Shown here piece after piece: positions 20,740 through 30,161 of a stretch of 64,000 nucleotides of DNA. Where the stretch lies: the NCBI GenBank assembly GCA_027486255.1, contig JAIXPL010000050.1, forward strand, positions 1-64,000. The letters are read 5' to 3'. Source of the DNA: Comamonadaceae bacterium (GTDB lineage: Bacteria > Pseudomonadota > Gammaproteobacteria > Burkholderiales > Burkholderiaceae_C). A program made the position numbers and the translations under genes. Every line of letters begins with the position of its first letter. Within the stretch, counting starts at the first letter, position 1. The notes under the pieces were generated by a model that saw nothing but the letters and a program-made list of their open reading frames with translations, did not search any database and was not told where the DNA came from.

Positions 20740-21564
20740 ATGACTTTTCTCGCCATGCTGGCCGCCGCCGAGCGCCAGAATCGATCCATGCTCTGCGTGG
20801 GCCTGGACCCGGAGCCCAAACGCTTTCCGGGTCGCCTGCAGGGCGACGCCAACAAGATTTACGACTTCTGCGCCGCCATCGTGGACGCCACGGCCGACCT
20901 GGTGTCGAGCTTCAAGCCGCAGATTGCCTATTTCGCGGCACACCGCGCCGAAGGTCAGCTCGAGCGCCTGATGGAACACATGCGGCGCGTGGCTCCGCAG
21001 GTGCCCATCATCCTGGACGCCAAGCGCGGCGACATTGGCTCCACCGCCGAGCAGTATGCGCGCGAGGCCTTCGAGCGCTACGGCGCCGATGCGGTGACGC
21101 TTTCGCCCTTCATGGGCTGGGACTCGGTGGAGCCCTACCTGAAGTACGAGGGCAAGGGCGCCTTCCTGCTGTGCCGCACCTCCAACCCCGGCGGCGACGA
21201 CCTGCAGAACCAGCGCCTGGCCAGCGTCGAAGGCCAGCCCCTTCTGTATGAACACGTGGCCCGCCTGGCGCAAGGCCCCTGGAATCTCAACGGCCAGCTC
21301 GGTCTGGTGGTGGGGGCGACCTATCCGAACGAAATAGAGCGCGTGCGGCAGGTGGCGCCGCAGGTACCGCTGCTGATCCCGGGCGTGGGCGCCCAGGGTG
21401 GCGATGCCGTGGCCACGGTCAAGGCCGGCTGGCGCGCAGACGGAACCATCATCGTGAACTCCTCGCGGGCCATCCTCTATGCGTCCAGCGGCGAAGACTT
21501 TGCCCAGGCCGCGCGCCAGGTGGCGCAGCAAACACGCGACACCCTGGAAGCGGCCAAGGCCTGA
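20740..21564 (+). CDS. pyrF: Orotidine 5'-phosphate decarboxylase (type 2)
   Basis: Last step of UMP synthesis. The 274-residue product is the longer PyrF subtype: [12 protein letters not shown] near the N-terminus, the catalytic [17 protein letters not shown] segment (the DAKRxD motif) and the phosphate-binding loops GVGAQGGD and NSSRAILYA. It starts 36 bases after the preceding gene; the short gap holds a TACAAT that could be a -10 element. Confidence 0.95.
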   Translation: MTFLAMLAAAERQNRSMLCVGLDPEPKRFPGRLQGDANKIYDFCAAIVDATADLVSSFKPQIAYFAAHRAEGQLERLMEHMRRVAPQVPIILDAKRGDIGSTAEQYAREAFERYGADAVTLSPFMGWDSVEPYLKYEGKGAFLLCRTSNPGGDDLQNQRLASVEGQPLLYEHVARLAQGPWNLNGQLGLVVGATYPNEIERVRQVAPQVPLLIPGVGAQGGDAVATVKAGWRADGTIIVNSSRAILYASSGEDFAQAARQVAQQTRDTLEAAKA

Positions 21565-21639
21565 GCGGACCGGGCGCCGGCCGCCGGGTCCGCGTCACAA
21601 CGCCGTCATGGATGAGCTCTAAGGTAGGAGTTTTCTTGC

Positions 21640-21654
21640 ATGGCCTTCGCATGA
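21640..21654 (+). other. Four-codon mini-ORF overlapping the next start
   Basis: ATG GCC TTC GCA TGA. It sits nine bases after a strong AGGAG site, and its TGA overlaps the ATG at 21651 as ATGA. The Shine-Dalgarno fits this mini-ORF much better than either start of the downstream gene. Confidence 0.4.
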
Positions 21655-22358
21655 GCTTCATCCGCCGACTCCTCTTGCTCCTTCCCGCCCTGGCCAGCGC
21701 ATCAGCCTGGGCGGCCCGGCCCATGATCACGGACGATGCACGCGTCGTCGACCACAAGGCCTGTCAGGTGGAAAGCTGGTTCCGCAAGAACCATGAGGGC
21801 CCCAGTACATTCTGGGCTGTCCCGGGTTGTAGCCCGGTGGAAAATTTGGAAATTTCGGTGGGCGGCGCCCTGGAGCGCCATGACGGGCAGAGGCGTCAGT
21901 CGGACAGCCTGGCACAAGCGAAATTTCTGGTGCGCACTTTGCAGCCCAACGACTGGGGGGCCGCTATCACTTTGGGACGCAGCGTCGAACGCGGACTGAC
22001 GGCCCATGCGCGCGATCTGCCCAGCCATTTTGTGAACATCCCCCTGAGCTATTCATGGCGCAACGACGCTGCCGTGCTGCACCTGAATCTGGGGCGTCGG
22101 GATGACCGAGAGCTGCGCAAGCAGTTCAATACCTGGGGGCTGGGCAGCGAAGTGGTGCTGCGGCCCAACTTACAACTGATCGTTGAAACCTATGGGGAAA
22201 GTGGCAGCCGAGCTTTTCTGCACGGTGGACTGCGTTACTGGGTGATCCCCAACAGGGTTCAAATAGACACCACCTATGGCACCGAGCGCCGTTCGCACAC
22301 CCAGCAGCATTGGTTTTCCATCGGTCTGCGCCTTCTGTCACCGCCTTTTCTGCCCTGA
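21651..22358 (+). CDS. Hypothetical secreted protein, probably outer-membrane barrel
   Basis: I do not recognise a named family. The 235-residue product has a signal peptide (FIRRLLLLLPALASASAWA, cleaved before RPMITDDA). Alternating short polar/hydrophobic strands follow, rich in aromatics and arginine, as in small outer-membrane barrels. The RPMITDDARVVD opening resembles proteins annotated as putative transporters of the phenol-degradation MetA-like type. Base use is less GC-biased than in the neighbours (runs such as GAAAATTTGGAAATTT). An in-frame ATG at 21612 is possible but lacks a ribosome-binding site. A REP-like element lies 25 bases after the stop. Confidence 0.6.
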   Translation: MSFIRRLLLLLPALASASAWAARPMITDDARVVDHKACQVESWFRKNHEGPSTFWAVPGCSPVENLEISVGGALERHDGQRRQSDSLAQAKFLVRTLQPNDWGAAITLGRSVERGLTAHARDLPSHFVNIPLSYSWRNDAAVLHLNLGRRDDRELRKQFNTWGLGSEVVLRPNLQLIVETYGESGSRAFLHGGLRYWVIPNRVQIDTTYGTERRSHTQQHWFSIGLRLLSPPFLP

Positions 22359-22382
22359 GGCCATTGAAAAGAGCTGGTGGGA

Positions 22383-22406
22383 ATCGCCCAGGGACTGGGC
22401 TCCTAC
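22383..22406 (-). repeat. REP-like GTAGGAG stem-loop, copy 4
   Basis: On the minus strand GTAGGAG precedes the stem GCCCAG-TCC-CTGGGC and GATTC; the loop is one base shorter than in copy 1. Its head begins 18 bases after the uvrA stop, between two convergent genes. Confidence 0.78.
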
Positions 22407-22424
22407 GGGGGGAGGCCGTCTGGG

Positions 22425-25406
22425 TCAGGCTGCCAGGTGCTTGCGCAGGTAGCGGCCGGTGTGGCTGGCCTCCAGAGCGGCCAGGTCCTCGGGCGTGCCC
22501 ACGCCCACCACGGTGCCGCCGCCAGAGCCGCCTTCGGGGCCCATGTCGATCAGCCAGTCGGCGGTCTTGATGACATCGAGGTTGTGCTCAATCACCACGA
22601 TGGTGTTGCCGGCATCGCGCAGCTGGTGCAGCACTTTGAGCAGCAGCGCAATATCGCCAAAGTGCAGGCCGGTGGTGGGCTCATCGAGGATGTACAGCGT
22701 GCGGCCCGTGTCGCGCTTGGACAGTTCCAGCGCGAGCTTGACGCGCTGCGCCTCGCCGCCTGAGAGCGTGGTGGCGCTCTGGCCGAGCTTCACATAGGAC
22801 AGGCCCACGTCCAGCAAAGTCTGCAGCTTGCGCGAAATCGCCGGGACAGCGCTGAAGAACTCGGCTGCATCCTCCACCGTCATGGCCAGGATCTGCGCGA
22901 TGTTCTTGCCCTTGTAGAGCACCTCCAGGGTTTCGCGGTTGTAGCGCTGGCCCTGGCAGATGTCGCAGGGCACGTACACGTCGGGCAAAAAGTGCATTTC
23001 CACCTTCACCACGCCGTCGCCCTGACAGGCCTCGCAGCGGCCGCCGGCCACATTGAAAGAAAAGCGCCCGGCCCCGTAGCCCCGCTCTTTGGCGGTATTC
23101 ATCTCGGCCATGAGTTCGCGGATGGGCGTGAACAGCCCTGTGTAGGTGGCCGGGTTGCTGCGCGGCGTGCGGCCAATGGGCGACTGGTCGACATTGATGA
23201 CCTTGTCGAAATGCTCCAGCCCCTCGATGGCCTCGTGCGGCGCAGGCTCCTCGTTGGCGCGGTACAGGTGCCGGGCCACGGCGGCGTACAGGGTGTCGTT
23301 GACCAGCGTGGACTTGCCCGAGCCCGATACGCCGGTCACGCAGGTGAAAAGGCCCACCGGCAAGTCCACCGAGACCTTCTTGAGGTTGTGGCCCGTGGCG
23401 CCCACGATGCGCAGGGCCTGCAGCGCCGACGCCGGCTTGCCGCGCGGCGCGGGCTCGCTGCCCTGCACGGGCAGCCAGGGGGTGCGGCGCGCCGGCACCG
23501 GGATGGTCAGCACCCGCGAGAGGTACTGGCCCGTGAGCGAATCAGGGTGCGCGGCCACCTCGTCGCAGGTGCCTTGCGCCATCACGCGGCCACCATGGAT
23601 GCCGGCGCCCGGGCCCATGTCGATCACGTGGTCGGCGGCGCGGATCATGTCTTCATCGTGCTCGACCACCAGCACGCTGTTGCCGATGTCGCGCAGGTGC
23701 TGCAGGGTGGCAATGAGGCGGTCGTTGTCGCGCTGGTGCAGGCCGATGCTGGGCTCGTCGAGCACGTACATCACGCCCGTCAGGCCCGAGCCGATCTGCG
23801 AGGCCAGGCGAATGCGCTGTGACTCGCCGCCCGAGAGCGTCTCGGCGCTGCGGTCCAGGCTGAGGTAGCTCAGGCCCACGTCGTTGAGAAACTTCAGGCG
23901 CAGGCCGATTTCGCGCACCACCTTGCCAGCAATGTCGGCCTTGGCGCCCTGCATCACCAGGCCTGAGAAGTAATCCAGGCACTCGCGCAGCGTGGCGCCG
24001 CTGATGTTGTAGATGGCCTTGCGGCTGCCGTCCTCGGCATTGACCAGGAACACGTGGCGGGCCTCGCGCCGCAGGCGGGTGCCGCGGCAGTCGGGGCATG
24101 ACTGCACGCTGCGGTAGCGGGCCAGCTCCTCGCGCACGGCGCTGGAGTCGGTGTCACGCCAGCGGCGCTCGAAGTTCGGGATCACGCCCTCGAAGGGGTG
24201 CTTCTTGCTCACCTTGCGCCCGGCCGAGCTGCCCGACTCCATGAGGTAGCTGAACTTGATGTCTTCCGCGCCCGAGCCTTGCAGGATGACCTGCTGCACC
24301 GCCGGCGGCAGGTCTTCAAAGGCGTCCTCGATGTTGAACTGGTAGTGCTTGGCCAGGCTCTCCAACAGGGCAAAGTACGAGGCATTGCGCCGGTCCCAGC
24401 CCTTGATGGCGCCACTGGCCAGGCTGAGCGTGGGAAAAGCCACCACGCGCTGCGGGTCGAAGTACTCGCGGTGCCCCAGGCCGTCGCAGCAGGTGCAGGC
24501 GCCCATGGGCGAGTTGAAGGAAAACAGGCGCGGCTCCATCTCGGCCAGCGAGTAGTCGCACACCGGGCAGGCGAACTTGGCGCTGAAAAGCCGCTCGCCT
24601 GCGCCAGGGGCCGCGTCCATGTCCAGCGCCACCGCCTTGCCGCCCGCCAGGCCCAGCGCGGCTTCAAAGCTTTCAGCCAGGCGCTGCTTGAGCTGGTCGA
24701 ACTCCTGCCGGTCGCCCTCGGCGGGGGCCTGGCGCACCTTGATGCGGTCGATCACCACGTCAATGTCGTGCTTCTCGGCCTTCTTGAGTTTGGGGAGCTG
24801 CTCAGCTTCGTAAATCTGGCCATCGACGCGAAAGCGCACGTAACCGCGCGCCTGCATCTGCTCGAACACATCCACAAACTCGCCCTTGCGATCGCGCGCC
24901 ACGGGCGCCAGGATCATGAGCTTGGTGCCCTCGGGCAGGGCCAGCACGGCGTCCACCATCTCGCCCACGCTCTGGGCCTGCAGCGGCTGGTCGTGATCAG
25001 GGCAAAAGGGCGTGCCCGCGCGGGCGTACAAGAGGCGCAGGTAGTCGTGGATCTCGGTGACCGTGCCCACGGTGGAGCGCGGGTTGTGCGAGGCGGCTTT
25101 TTGCTCGATGGAGATCGCCGGGGACAGGCCCTCGATCACATCCACATCGGGCTTGTCCATGAGCTGCAAGAACTGGCGCGCGTACGTGGACAGACTTTCC
25201 ACGTAGCGCCGCTGGCCCTCGGCATAGAGCGTGTCAAAGGCCAACGAGGACTTGCCCGAACCCGAGAGGCCCGTGATCACCACCAGCTGGTTGCGCGGGA
25301 TGTCCAGGTCGATGTTCTTGAGGTTGTGCGTGCGCGCGCCGCGGATGCTGATGCGCTGGGCGCTCAGGGCCTGGGCGAGGTACTTGCTGTCGGTGAGGTG
25401 GTTCAA
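22425..25406 (-). CDS. uvrA: UvrABC excision nuclease subunit A
   Basis: Damage-recognition ATPase of nucleotide excision repair. The 993-residue product has two ABC modules: Walker [10 protein letters not shown] in the first and GVSGSGKST in the second, with LSGGESQR and LSGGEAQR signatures. It also has zinc-binding cysteine pairs (CPVC...CTCC in the insertion and CEAC...CDIC in the second module) and the Walker B VLDEPS and ILDEPT segments. Length is a little above E. coli UvrA. It is divergent from the MFS gene. I found no CTGT-N8-ACAG LexA-type box in the 184-base upstream gap. Confidence 0.97.
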   Translation of the reverse strand: MNHLTDSKYLAQALSAQRISIRGARTHNLKNIDLDIPRNQLVVITGLSGSGKSSLAFDTLYAEGQRRYVESLSTYARQFLQLMDKPDVDVIEGLSPAISIEQKAASHNPRSTVGTVTEIHDYLRLLYARAGTPFCPDHDQPLQAQSVGEMVDAVLALPEGTKLMILAPVARDRKGEFVDVFEQMQARGYVRFRVDGQIYEAEQLPKLKKAEKHDIDVVIDRIKVRQAPAEGDRQEFDQLKQRLAESFEAALGLAGGKAVALDMDAAPGAGERLFSAKFACPVCDYSLAEMEPRLFSFNSPMGACTCCDGLGHREYFDPQRVVAFPTLSLASGAIKGWDRRNASYFALLESLAKHYQFNIEDAFEDLPPAVQQVILQGSGAEDIKFSYLMESGSSAGRKVSKKHPFEGVIPNFERRWRDTDSSAVREELARYRSVQSCPDCRGTRLRREARHVFLVNAEDGSRKAIYNISGATLRECLDYFSGLVMQGAKADIAGKVVREIGLRLKFLNDVGLSYLSLDRSAETLSGGESQRIRLASQIGSGLTGVMYVLDEPSIGLHQRDNDRLIATLQHLRDIGNSVLVVEHDEDMIRAADHVIDMGPGAGIHGGRVMAQGTCDEVAAHPDSLTGQYLSRVLTIPVPARRTPWLPVQGSEPAPRGKPASALQALRIVGATGHNLKKVSVDLPVGLFTCVTGVSGSGKSTLVNDTLYAAVARHLYRANEEPAPHEAIEGLEHFDKVINVDQSPIGRTPRSNPATYTGLFTPIRELMAEMNTAKERGYGAGRFSFNVAGGRCEACQGDGVVKVEMHFLPDVYVPCDICQGQRYNRETLEVLYKGKNIAQILAMTVEDAAEFFSAVPAISRKLQTLLDVGLSYVKLGQSATTLSGGEAQRVKLALELSKRDTGRTLYILDEPTTGLHFGDIALLLKVLHQLRDAGNTIVVIEHNLDVIKTADWLIDMGPEGGSGGGTVVGVGTPEDLAALEASHTGRYLRKHLAA

Positions 25407-25590
25407 GGGGAAAACTCAAGCGCCGGCCATCGCGGCGAACCGGACATGATAGACGGCCCACAGCTTTCGGGCAGCGTCCTGCCTCAATGAAAGACAATAG
25501 CCCTTTTTATTGGCCCGGGCGGGTCAGACGCCCGCCCGATCGGCCTCCCGCCTTGCCTGCCCTGTGTCCTCCTCCACCGACGCCCTGCCC

Positions 25591-26817
25591 ATGACACCGA
25601 CCGAGCTGCGCTCGAGTCTGTCGCTGTCAGCCATTTTTGCCATGCGCATGCTGGGCTTGTTCATGGTGCTGCCCGTGTTTGCCCTGGAAGCGGCCCGCTA
25701 CCCCGGCGGGGACGACCCGGCCCGCGTGGGCCTGGCCATGGGCATCTACGGCCTCACCCAGGGCCTGCTGCAAATTCCCTTCGGCATGGCGTCCGACCGC
25801 TTCGGGCGCAAGCGGGTCATCGTGATCGGCCTGATCATCTTTGCGCTGGGCAGCTTCATCGCCATGGCTGCCACCAGCCTGATGGGGCTGACCATCGGCC
25901 GGGCCGTGCAGGGGGCCGGCGCCATCTCGGCGGCGGTGACCGCCCTGCTGGCCGACCAGACCCGCGACGAGGTACGCACCCAGGCCATGACCCTGGTGGG
26001 CGTGAGCATCGCGCTCATGTTCGCGCTGTCGCTGGTGGTGGCACCCCTGTTGGCCGAACAGATTGGCCTGCCGGGCCTATTTGCCCTGACCGGCGTGTTG
26101 GCCCTGGCATGCATCGCCGTGGTGCTCAAAGTCACGCCACCCGAGCCTGACCAGCCCCAAGAGCGGCCGCGCGGCAGCCTGATGCTGGTGCTCAGGCAGC
26201 CTGCCTTGCTGCGGCTGGACCTGGGCGTGTTTGTGCTGCACGCGGTGCAATTGGCGATGTGGGTGGCCATTCCGGTCCTGTTGGTGGAGGCGGGCCTGGC
26301 CCGCGCCGAGCACTGGAAGGTGTACACGCCCACGGTGCTGGCCTCTTTTGTGGTGATGCGCGGCACGCTCTACCCGCTGGAGCGGCGCGGCCACCTGCGC
26401 CTGGTGTTCCTGGCCTCGGTGGGCCTGATCGCGGCGGTACAGCTGGGTCTGTTGTGGGCCCTGCCCGCCGCCGGCCAAGTGGCCAGCCTCACGGCCCTGA
26501 CCTGGCTGCTCTTTTTCTTTTTCTGCGGCTTCAATGTGCTCGAGGCCTGCCAGCCCAGCCTGACCTCGCGCGTGGCGCCCCAGCATGCGCGGGGGGCGGC
26601 ACTGGGCGTCTTCAACACCCTGCAGTCGCTGGGCTTCTTCACCGGCGGCGCGGCCGGCGGTTGGCTGGCCAGCCAGTACGGTGCCAGCGGCGTCTTTATG
26701 GCCTGCGCGGCGCTCATGCTGCTGTGGCTGGCCATTGCCTGGCCCATGAGCGCACCCGGCCGCTACGGCCCCTGGCCGGCGGCGGCCCAGTCCACCAGCG
26801 GCCGGGCCGCCAGCTAG
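25591..26817 (+). CDS. MFS transporter (YajR-like drug/solute exporter family)
   Basis: A twelve-helix major facilitator of about 408 residues. The first half shows the family motif A loop (GMASDRFGRKRVIVIG) between helices 2 and 3 and the motif C-like helix with GRAVQGAGAISAA. The opening MRMLGLFMVLPVFAL resembles YajR-type proton-driven exporters, but the C-terminal YAM domain of YajR is absent, so the protein stops at the membrane domain. The substrate is unknown. I chose ATG 25591; a GTG at 25564 in the same frame is possible. ssb follows 56 bases downstream. Confidence 0.85.
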   Translation: MTPTELRSSLSLSAIFAMRMLGLFMVLPVFALEAARYPGGDDPARVGLAMGIYGLTQGLLQIPFGMASDRFGRKRVIVIGLIIFALGSFIAMAATSLMGLTIGRAVQGAGAISAAVTALLADQTRDEVRTQAMTLVGVSIALMFALSLVVAPLLAEQIGLPGLFALTGVLALACIAVVLKVTPPEPDQPQERPRGSLMLVLRQPALLRLDLGVFVLHAVQLAMWVAIPVLLVEAGLARAEHWKVYTPTVLASFVVMRGTLYPLERRGHLRLVFLASVGLIAAVQLGLLWALPAAGQVASLTALTWLLFFFFCGFNVLEACQPSLTSRVAPQHARGAALGVFNTLQSLGFFTGGAAGGWLASQYGASGVFMACAALMLLWLAIAWPMSAPGRYGPWPAAAQSTSGRAAS

Positions 26818-26873
26818 GCCCGGTGGGCGAAGTCGCCAGTTAAACTCGTTCGACGCAACAGGAGAGAACGCAC

Positions 26874-27368
26874 ATGGCTTCGATCAACAAGGTCATCCTC
26901 ATCGGCAACCTCGGGCGCGACCCCGAGGTGCGCTACACCCCCAATGGCGCGGCCATCTGCAATGTGAGCCTGGCCACCACGCGCAACTGGAAAGACAAGA
27001 ACTCGGGCGAAAAGGTCGAAGAAACCGAATGGCACCGTGTGGTCTTCTACGACCGCCTGGCCGAGATCGCTGGTGAGTACCTCAAGAAAGGCCGCCCCGT
27101 GTACGTGGAAGGCCGCCTGAAGACCCGCAAGTGGGCCGACAAAGACGGCATCGAGAAGTTCACCACCGAGATCATCGCCAGCGAAATGCAGCTGCTCGGC
27201 GGCCGCGAAGGCATGGGCGGCCCCGGCGGTGAAGAAGGCGGTGGCGGCGGCTACAGCCGCCAGGCCCCGGCCGCACGCCCGGCCGCGCCCGCAGCAGCGC
27301 GCCCGGCCCCGGCGCCGAGCAAGGCCTCCAGCGGCTTTGACGACATGGACGACGACATTCCGTTTTAA
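26874..27368 (+). CDS. ssb: Single-stranded DNA-binding protein
   Basis: Binds and protects single-stranded DNA in replication, recombination and repair. The 164-residue product has the OB fold (residues 1-110: [41 protein letters not shown]), a Gly/Pro/Ala-rich linker and the acidic tip DMDDDIPF that recruits partner proteins. An AGGAGA site precedes the ATG. The uvrA-MFS-ssb order recurs in Burkholderiales. A good terminator follows the stop. Confidence 0.97.
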   Translation: MASINKVILIGNLGRDPEVRYTPNGAAICNVSLATTRNWKDKNSGEKVEETEWHRVVFYDRLAEIAGEYLKKGRPVYVEGRLKTRKWADKDGIEKFTTEIIASEMQLLGGREGMGGPGGEEGGGGGYSRQAPAARPAAPAAARPAPAPSKASSGFDDMDDDIPF

Positions 27369-27385
27369 GCCAACGCGCGGATGCC

Positions 27386-27411
27386 AAGGCCCGCCGCGTG
27401 CGGGCTTTTTT
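27386..27411 (+). terminator. Rho-independent terminator after ssb
   Basis: The stem GCCCGC-CGCGT-GCGGGC is followed by six T residues, extended by A-T pairs at its base. It starts 18 bases after the ssb stop codon. Confidence 0.85.
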
Positions 27412-27424
27412 GCGCCCGCTCGAA

Positions 27425-27454
27425 TTGACCCTTTGCGCCAAGCCCTTCAATAAT
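27425..27454 (+). promoter_or_regulatory. Sigma-70 promoter candidate for the 541-residue secreted protein
   Basis: TTGACC and AATAAT are separated by 18 bases, just after the ssb terminator and about 25 bases before the start codon at 27479. The stretch is unusually AT-rich for this window. Confidence 0.5.
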
Positions 27455-27478
27455 GACAACTATTTACAAATTTGACGG

Positions 27479-29104
27479 ATGCGCCCTGTGCCTGGCTTTT
27501 CTCGCCTCCTGATTCTGCTGATGAGCCTGTCGGTCCTTCCCGCGCTGGGACAGGACAGCCTGCTGGACCGACTCAAGCGGTCCTTGCAGGACAAGCCTGC
27601 GCCCGAGGCGGTGCGCCGACCGCAGGCACGCAAGCTAGAGGTTCCCGGTCCCCTGCCCGACCTCAACGACCAGTCCTGCAGCAAGAATACGATGCTGCGC
27701 AACGCCCGCACCACGCTGAGCGAAGAAGTGCGCAGCACGCAGGACACCCACACCTTCCTGGACATTGAGCCGGTGCAGAAGATCTCGGGCATCAGCAGCC
27801 TGAGGCTGCAGGGCACGCGCCTGTCGGTGCAGCTGGCTGCCCAGGGGCGCTTCGAAGAATTCAGCGGCCCCGTGGTGCTGCACGTCGAGCGCAAGCATTA
27901 CGAGGGCAGCCCTGGCGTGGCCTTGCTGGCGCACACCCTGACCCTGGGCATTGGCTTGATGGTGGCGCCTGTCAACAGCACCCAGCACGCGCTGGGCTGC
28001 TGGGACTCCCGGGCCCTGCGGCGAGAGGTGCTGCTGGCCGAAAGCGCGCCCACGGGCCAGAGCCAATGGCGAAGCATCGACGCCACCCACGTGCTGCGCA
28101 TCGAAGGCCTGGGTGCGCCACGGGAATTGAACTTCCGCACGACGGCCGTGGGTGGCCAAGGCACTTTCGAGCTGGAGTTGCTGCCCATGGTGATGCAGGC
28201 CGCAGCCGATCAGCCGCTGTCACTCACCATCAGCTGCCTCAGTTGCAATGCGCAAGACAGCACGGCGGCCGGGGTGGTGGCGCCCGGTCAGAACCAGGTG
28301 GTGCTGCAGGCCGACTTCGCGCAGGCCCGGGCCCAGGAGCTGGCCCGGCTGGAGCGCTTGGCGCAAGAGGAACGGGCCCGGGTCGAGCGGCTGGCGCAGG
28401 AAGAGCGGGCGCGGCTGGAGCGGCTGGCACAAGAGGAGCGGGCTGCTGCGCAAAGACGGCTCGAAGCGCAGCAGGCCCTGCTCGCCTTCAAGCGTTCGAT
28501 GGTGGGACGCTGGAGCACCCAGGACACCTGCCTGAACAGCAAGAGCATCGGCGTGGGCCAGTCCTACGAACTCGACGGCGAAGGCCGTTTGAGCCTGCGC
28601 TTACGCATGATGGAAGGCGAGCAACTGGTCGAGCGCTTCATGGCGCAAGACATCGACGTGAGATCGATGGGCGATCCCAACTGGGAGCTCAGGCTCAACC
28701 TGCGCCTGCCAGGGCCAGGTGCGCGAACGGTCAGCCGGACCCTGCAGCTGAGGGTGCATGACGGGCAGATGCAGGTGATCGAGCAACGCGACGGCAACCA
28801 AACCGTGATCCGTGGCGGCGTGGTGCAGGCCACTGGCCGCGACATGCCCGCGCTCCTTAACTGCGAACACCCTCGGCTGGTGGCTCAGCGGGCACAACTC
28901 GAGCGCGAGGAGCGCGAACGCCTAAGGCGCGCCCAGTTGGCCGCTGAAGAGCAGCGTCTGCGGCTCGAACGCGAAGAGCGCGAGGAGCGTGAACGTGTGC
29001 GCCGCGCCCAGGCCGCTGCCGAGGAGCAACGCCTTCGCCTCGAGCGCGAGGAGGCCGAACGCCAGCGGCGCCAGGACGAGCGCAACCGGCTCTACAGACT
29101 TTGA
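27479..29104 (+). CDS. Hypothetical exported protein with two charged coiled-coil segments
   Basis: I do not recognise a family. The 541-residue product has a signal peptide cleaved near ALGQ. A domain of about 250 residues contains an internal hydrophobic segment (GVALLAHTLTLGIGLMVAP) and a CLSC pair. A first coiled coil follows, built of three near-exact 11-residue units (LERLAQEERAR). A second globular domain (GRWSTQDTCLNSKSIG...) comes next, then a C-terminal coiled coil with two copies of an RRAQ-AAEEQRLRLER unit. The 11-residue period suggests a right-handed or straight coil. It is probably periplasmic and followed by a membrane partner gene 32 bases downstream. Confidence 0.75.
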   Translation: MRPVPGFSRLLILLMSLSVLPALGQDSLLDRLKRSLQDKPAPEAVRRPQARKLEVPGPLPDLNDQSCSKNTMLRNARTTLSEEVRSTQDTHTFLDIEPVQKISGISSLRLQGTRLSVQLAAQGRFEEFSGPVVLHVERKHYEGSPGVALLAHTLTLGIGLMVAPVNSTQHALGCWDSRALRREVLLAESAPTGQSQWRSIDATHVLRIEGLGAPRELNFRTTAVGGQGTFELELLPMVMQAAADQPLSLTISCLSCNAQDSTAAGVVAPGQNQVVLQADFAQARAQELARLERLAQEERARVERLAQEERARLERLAQEERAAAQRRLEAQQALLAFKRSMVGRWSTQDTCLNSKSIGVGQSYELDGEGRLSLRLRMMEGEQLVERFMAQDIDVRSMGDPNWELRLNLRLPGPGARTVSRTLQLRVHDGQMQVIEQRDGNQTVIRGGVVQATGRDMPALLNCEHPRLVAQRAQLEREERERLRRAQLAAEEQRLRLEREEREERERVRRAQAAAEEQRLRLEREEAERQRRQDERNRLYRL

Positions 29105-29136
29105 CCCCTTCACCTTCTTCTTCCAAGGACAAGCGC

Positions 29137-29964
29137 ATGAGCCTATCGACGCAAACAGAACAGTTCTTCCTCAAGGTCTTCAAGTTCGGCATTCTGGTGC
29201 TGATGGGCCTGTCCCTGCTGGGTTCGGTGATCGCGCTGGTCGTCGGCCTGTGGTTCATGAGCGCGACCCCCAAGGCGCCCGACCCGGTGCAAGAGGCGCC
29301 CAAGAAGGAAGTGAACATCGACGAATTCCTTAAGCAGCTGGAAAAGCCCGGGGAGGAGCCCCAGGAGGAAGAAAAAAAGTCCGAGCCCCCACCGGCGAGG
29401 CCGGCCGCCCCCAAGTACAAGGACGAGGCGCGCAAGATCATCGCCTGCCTCAATGAGTCCAACACCAAGTCCCAGCTGCAGCTGCCGTCCTTCTCGGAAG
29501 AAGTCATCGAGGAATTCCGGCGCGACCTGCAGCGGGTGGCCGATATGGCCGGCCGTGATCGGGGCCAGCCCTATGTGGACGATGCGGTGCGCGTGGTTTG
29601 CGCCATCCTGCAGCACGAGAAGGTGATTGCGCTGCGCAAAAAGAACAAGGAGCTGCGCGTCTTCATTCCTGCGGTGAACTTCCACATTCAGCAATGGGAC
29701 GAACTGAAGGCCGAAGCCCGCCGCTTTGAAGCCGCAGAGCAAAAACGCTTTGAGGAGCAGCAGAACGCCGAAGAGCAGCGGGTAGAACTGTCCCGCGACA
29801 AGGGCAAGGCCGCCCTCATGGGGGCGGGCGCCGCCTTGGGTCTGTTCATGCTCATTGCGATCTATCTGCTGATTGCGGCCATGGAAAGCCATCTGAGGCA
29901 AATGAGCCGAAGCCTGGAGCTCATGCGCACGGAACCGGCGCCACGTTCGGCCGCCCAGGACTGA
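29137..29964 (+). CDS. Hypothetical two-helix membrane protein with central coiled coil
   Basis: I recognise no family. The 275-residue product has a membrane helix near residues 16-40 (FGILVLMGLSLLGSVIALVVG), an acidic and proline-rich segment (EEPQEEEKKSEPPPARPAA), a soluble domain of about 100 residues, and a long charged helix (ELKAEARRFEAAEQKRFEEQQNA, in part). A second membrane helix and a short tail follow. The ATG at 29137 has an AAGGA site; the ORF track start at 29101 is a TTG overlapping the previous stop. The close spacing suggests the two proteins act together in the envelope. Confidence 0.75.
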   Translation: MSLSTQTEQFFLKVFKFGILVLMGLSLLGSVIALVVGLWFMSATPKAPDPVQEAPKKEVNIDEFLKQLEKPGEEPQEEEKKSEPPPARPAAPKYKDEARKIIACLNESNTKSQLQLPSFSEEVIEEFRRDLQRVADMAGRDRGQPYVDDAVRVVCAILQHEKVIALRKKNKELRVFIPAVNFHIQQWDELKAEARRFEAAEQKRFEEQQNAEEQRVELSRDKGKAALMGAGAALGLFMLIAIYLLIAAMESHLRQMSRSLELMRTEPAPRSAAQD

Positions 29965-30000
29965 TCCGCTTCAGGGCGGCTCAGTCTCCGGTGATGCGGA

Positions 30001-30159
30001 TCAGGGGCTCGGCTCCTGATCAGCCTTGGCCCGCGGTGCCAGCGCCGCCGGGGGCGGCTCGGCCGGCTCCTGCATGGGCCGGCCGCAGCCCGTGCACAGG
30101 CCGCTGTCTTCATCGACCATGCAGATGCCCACGCAGGGGTAGAGCTCGTCCAGGTCCAT
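30001..30159 (-). CDS. Small DUF1289 protein
   Basis: A 52-residue protein with the DUF1289 cysteine pattern: PCVGIC near the N-terminus and LCTGCGR about 12 residues later, likely binding a metal or an Fe-S cluster. The usual family ending (acidic, with a conserved tryptophan) is replaced by a Pro/Ala-rich tail. It starts two bases after the mnmA stop (TGAGCATG), so it should be translated with it. The ORF track lists it only inside a longer shadow reading frame. Its function is unknown. Confidence 0.75.
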   Translation of the reverse strand: MDLDELYPCVGICMVDEDSGLCTGCGRPMQEPAEPPPAALAPRAKADQEPSP

Positions 30160-30161
30160 GC

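Noticed and set aside
21624-21630. GTAGGAG heptamer before the hypothetical barrel gene
   Set aside because: No inverted repeat follows it; the AGGAG is simply a ribosome-binding site.
25407-25590. LexA (SOS) box expected upstream of uvrA
   Set aside because: No CTGT-N8-ACAG or close variant is visible in the gap between uvrA and the MFS gene, so SOS control is not claimed.
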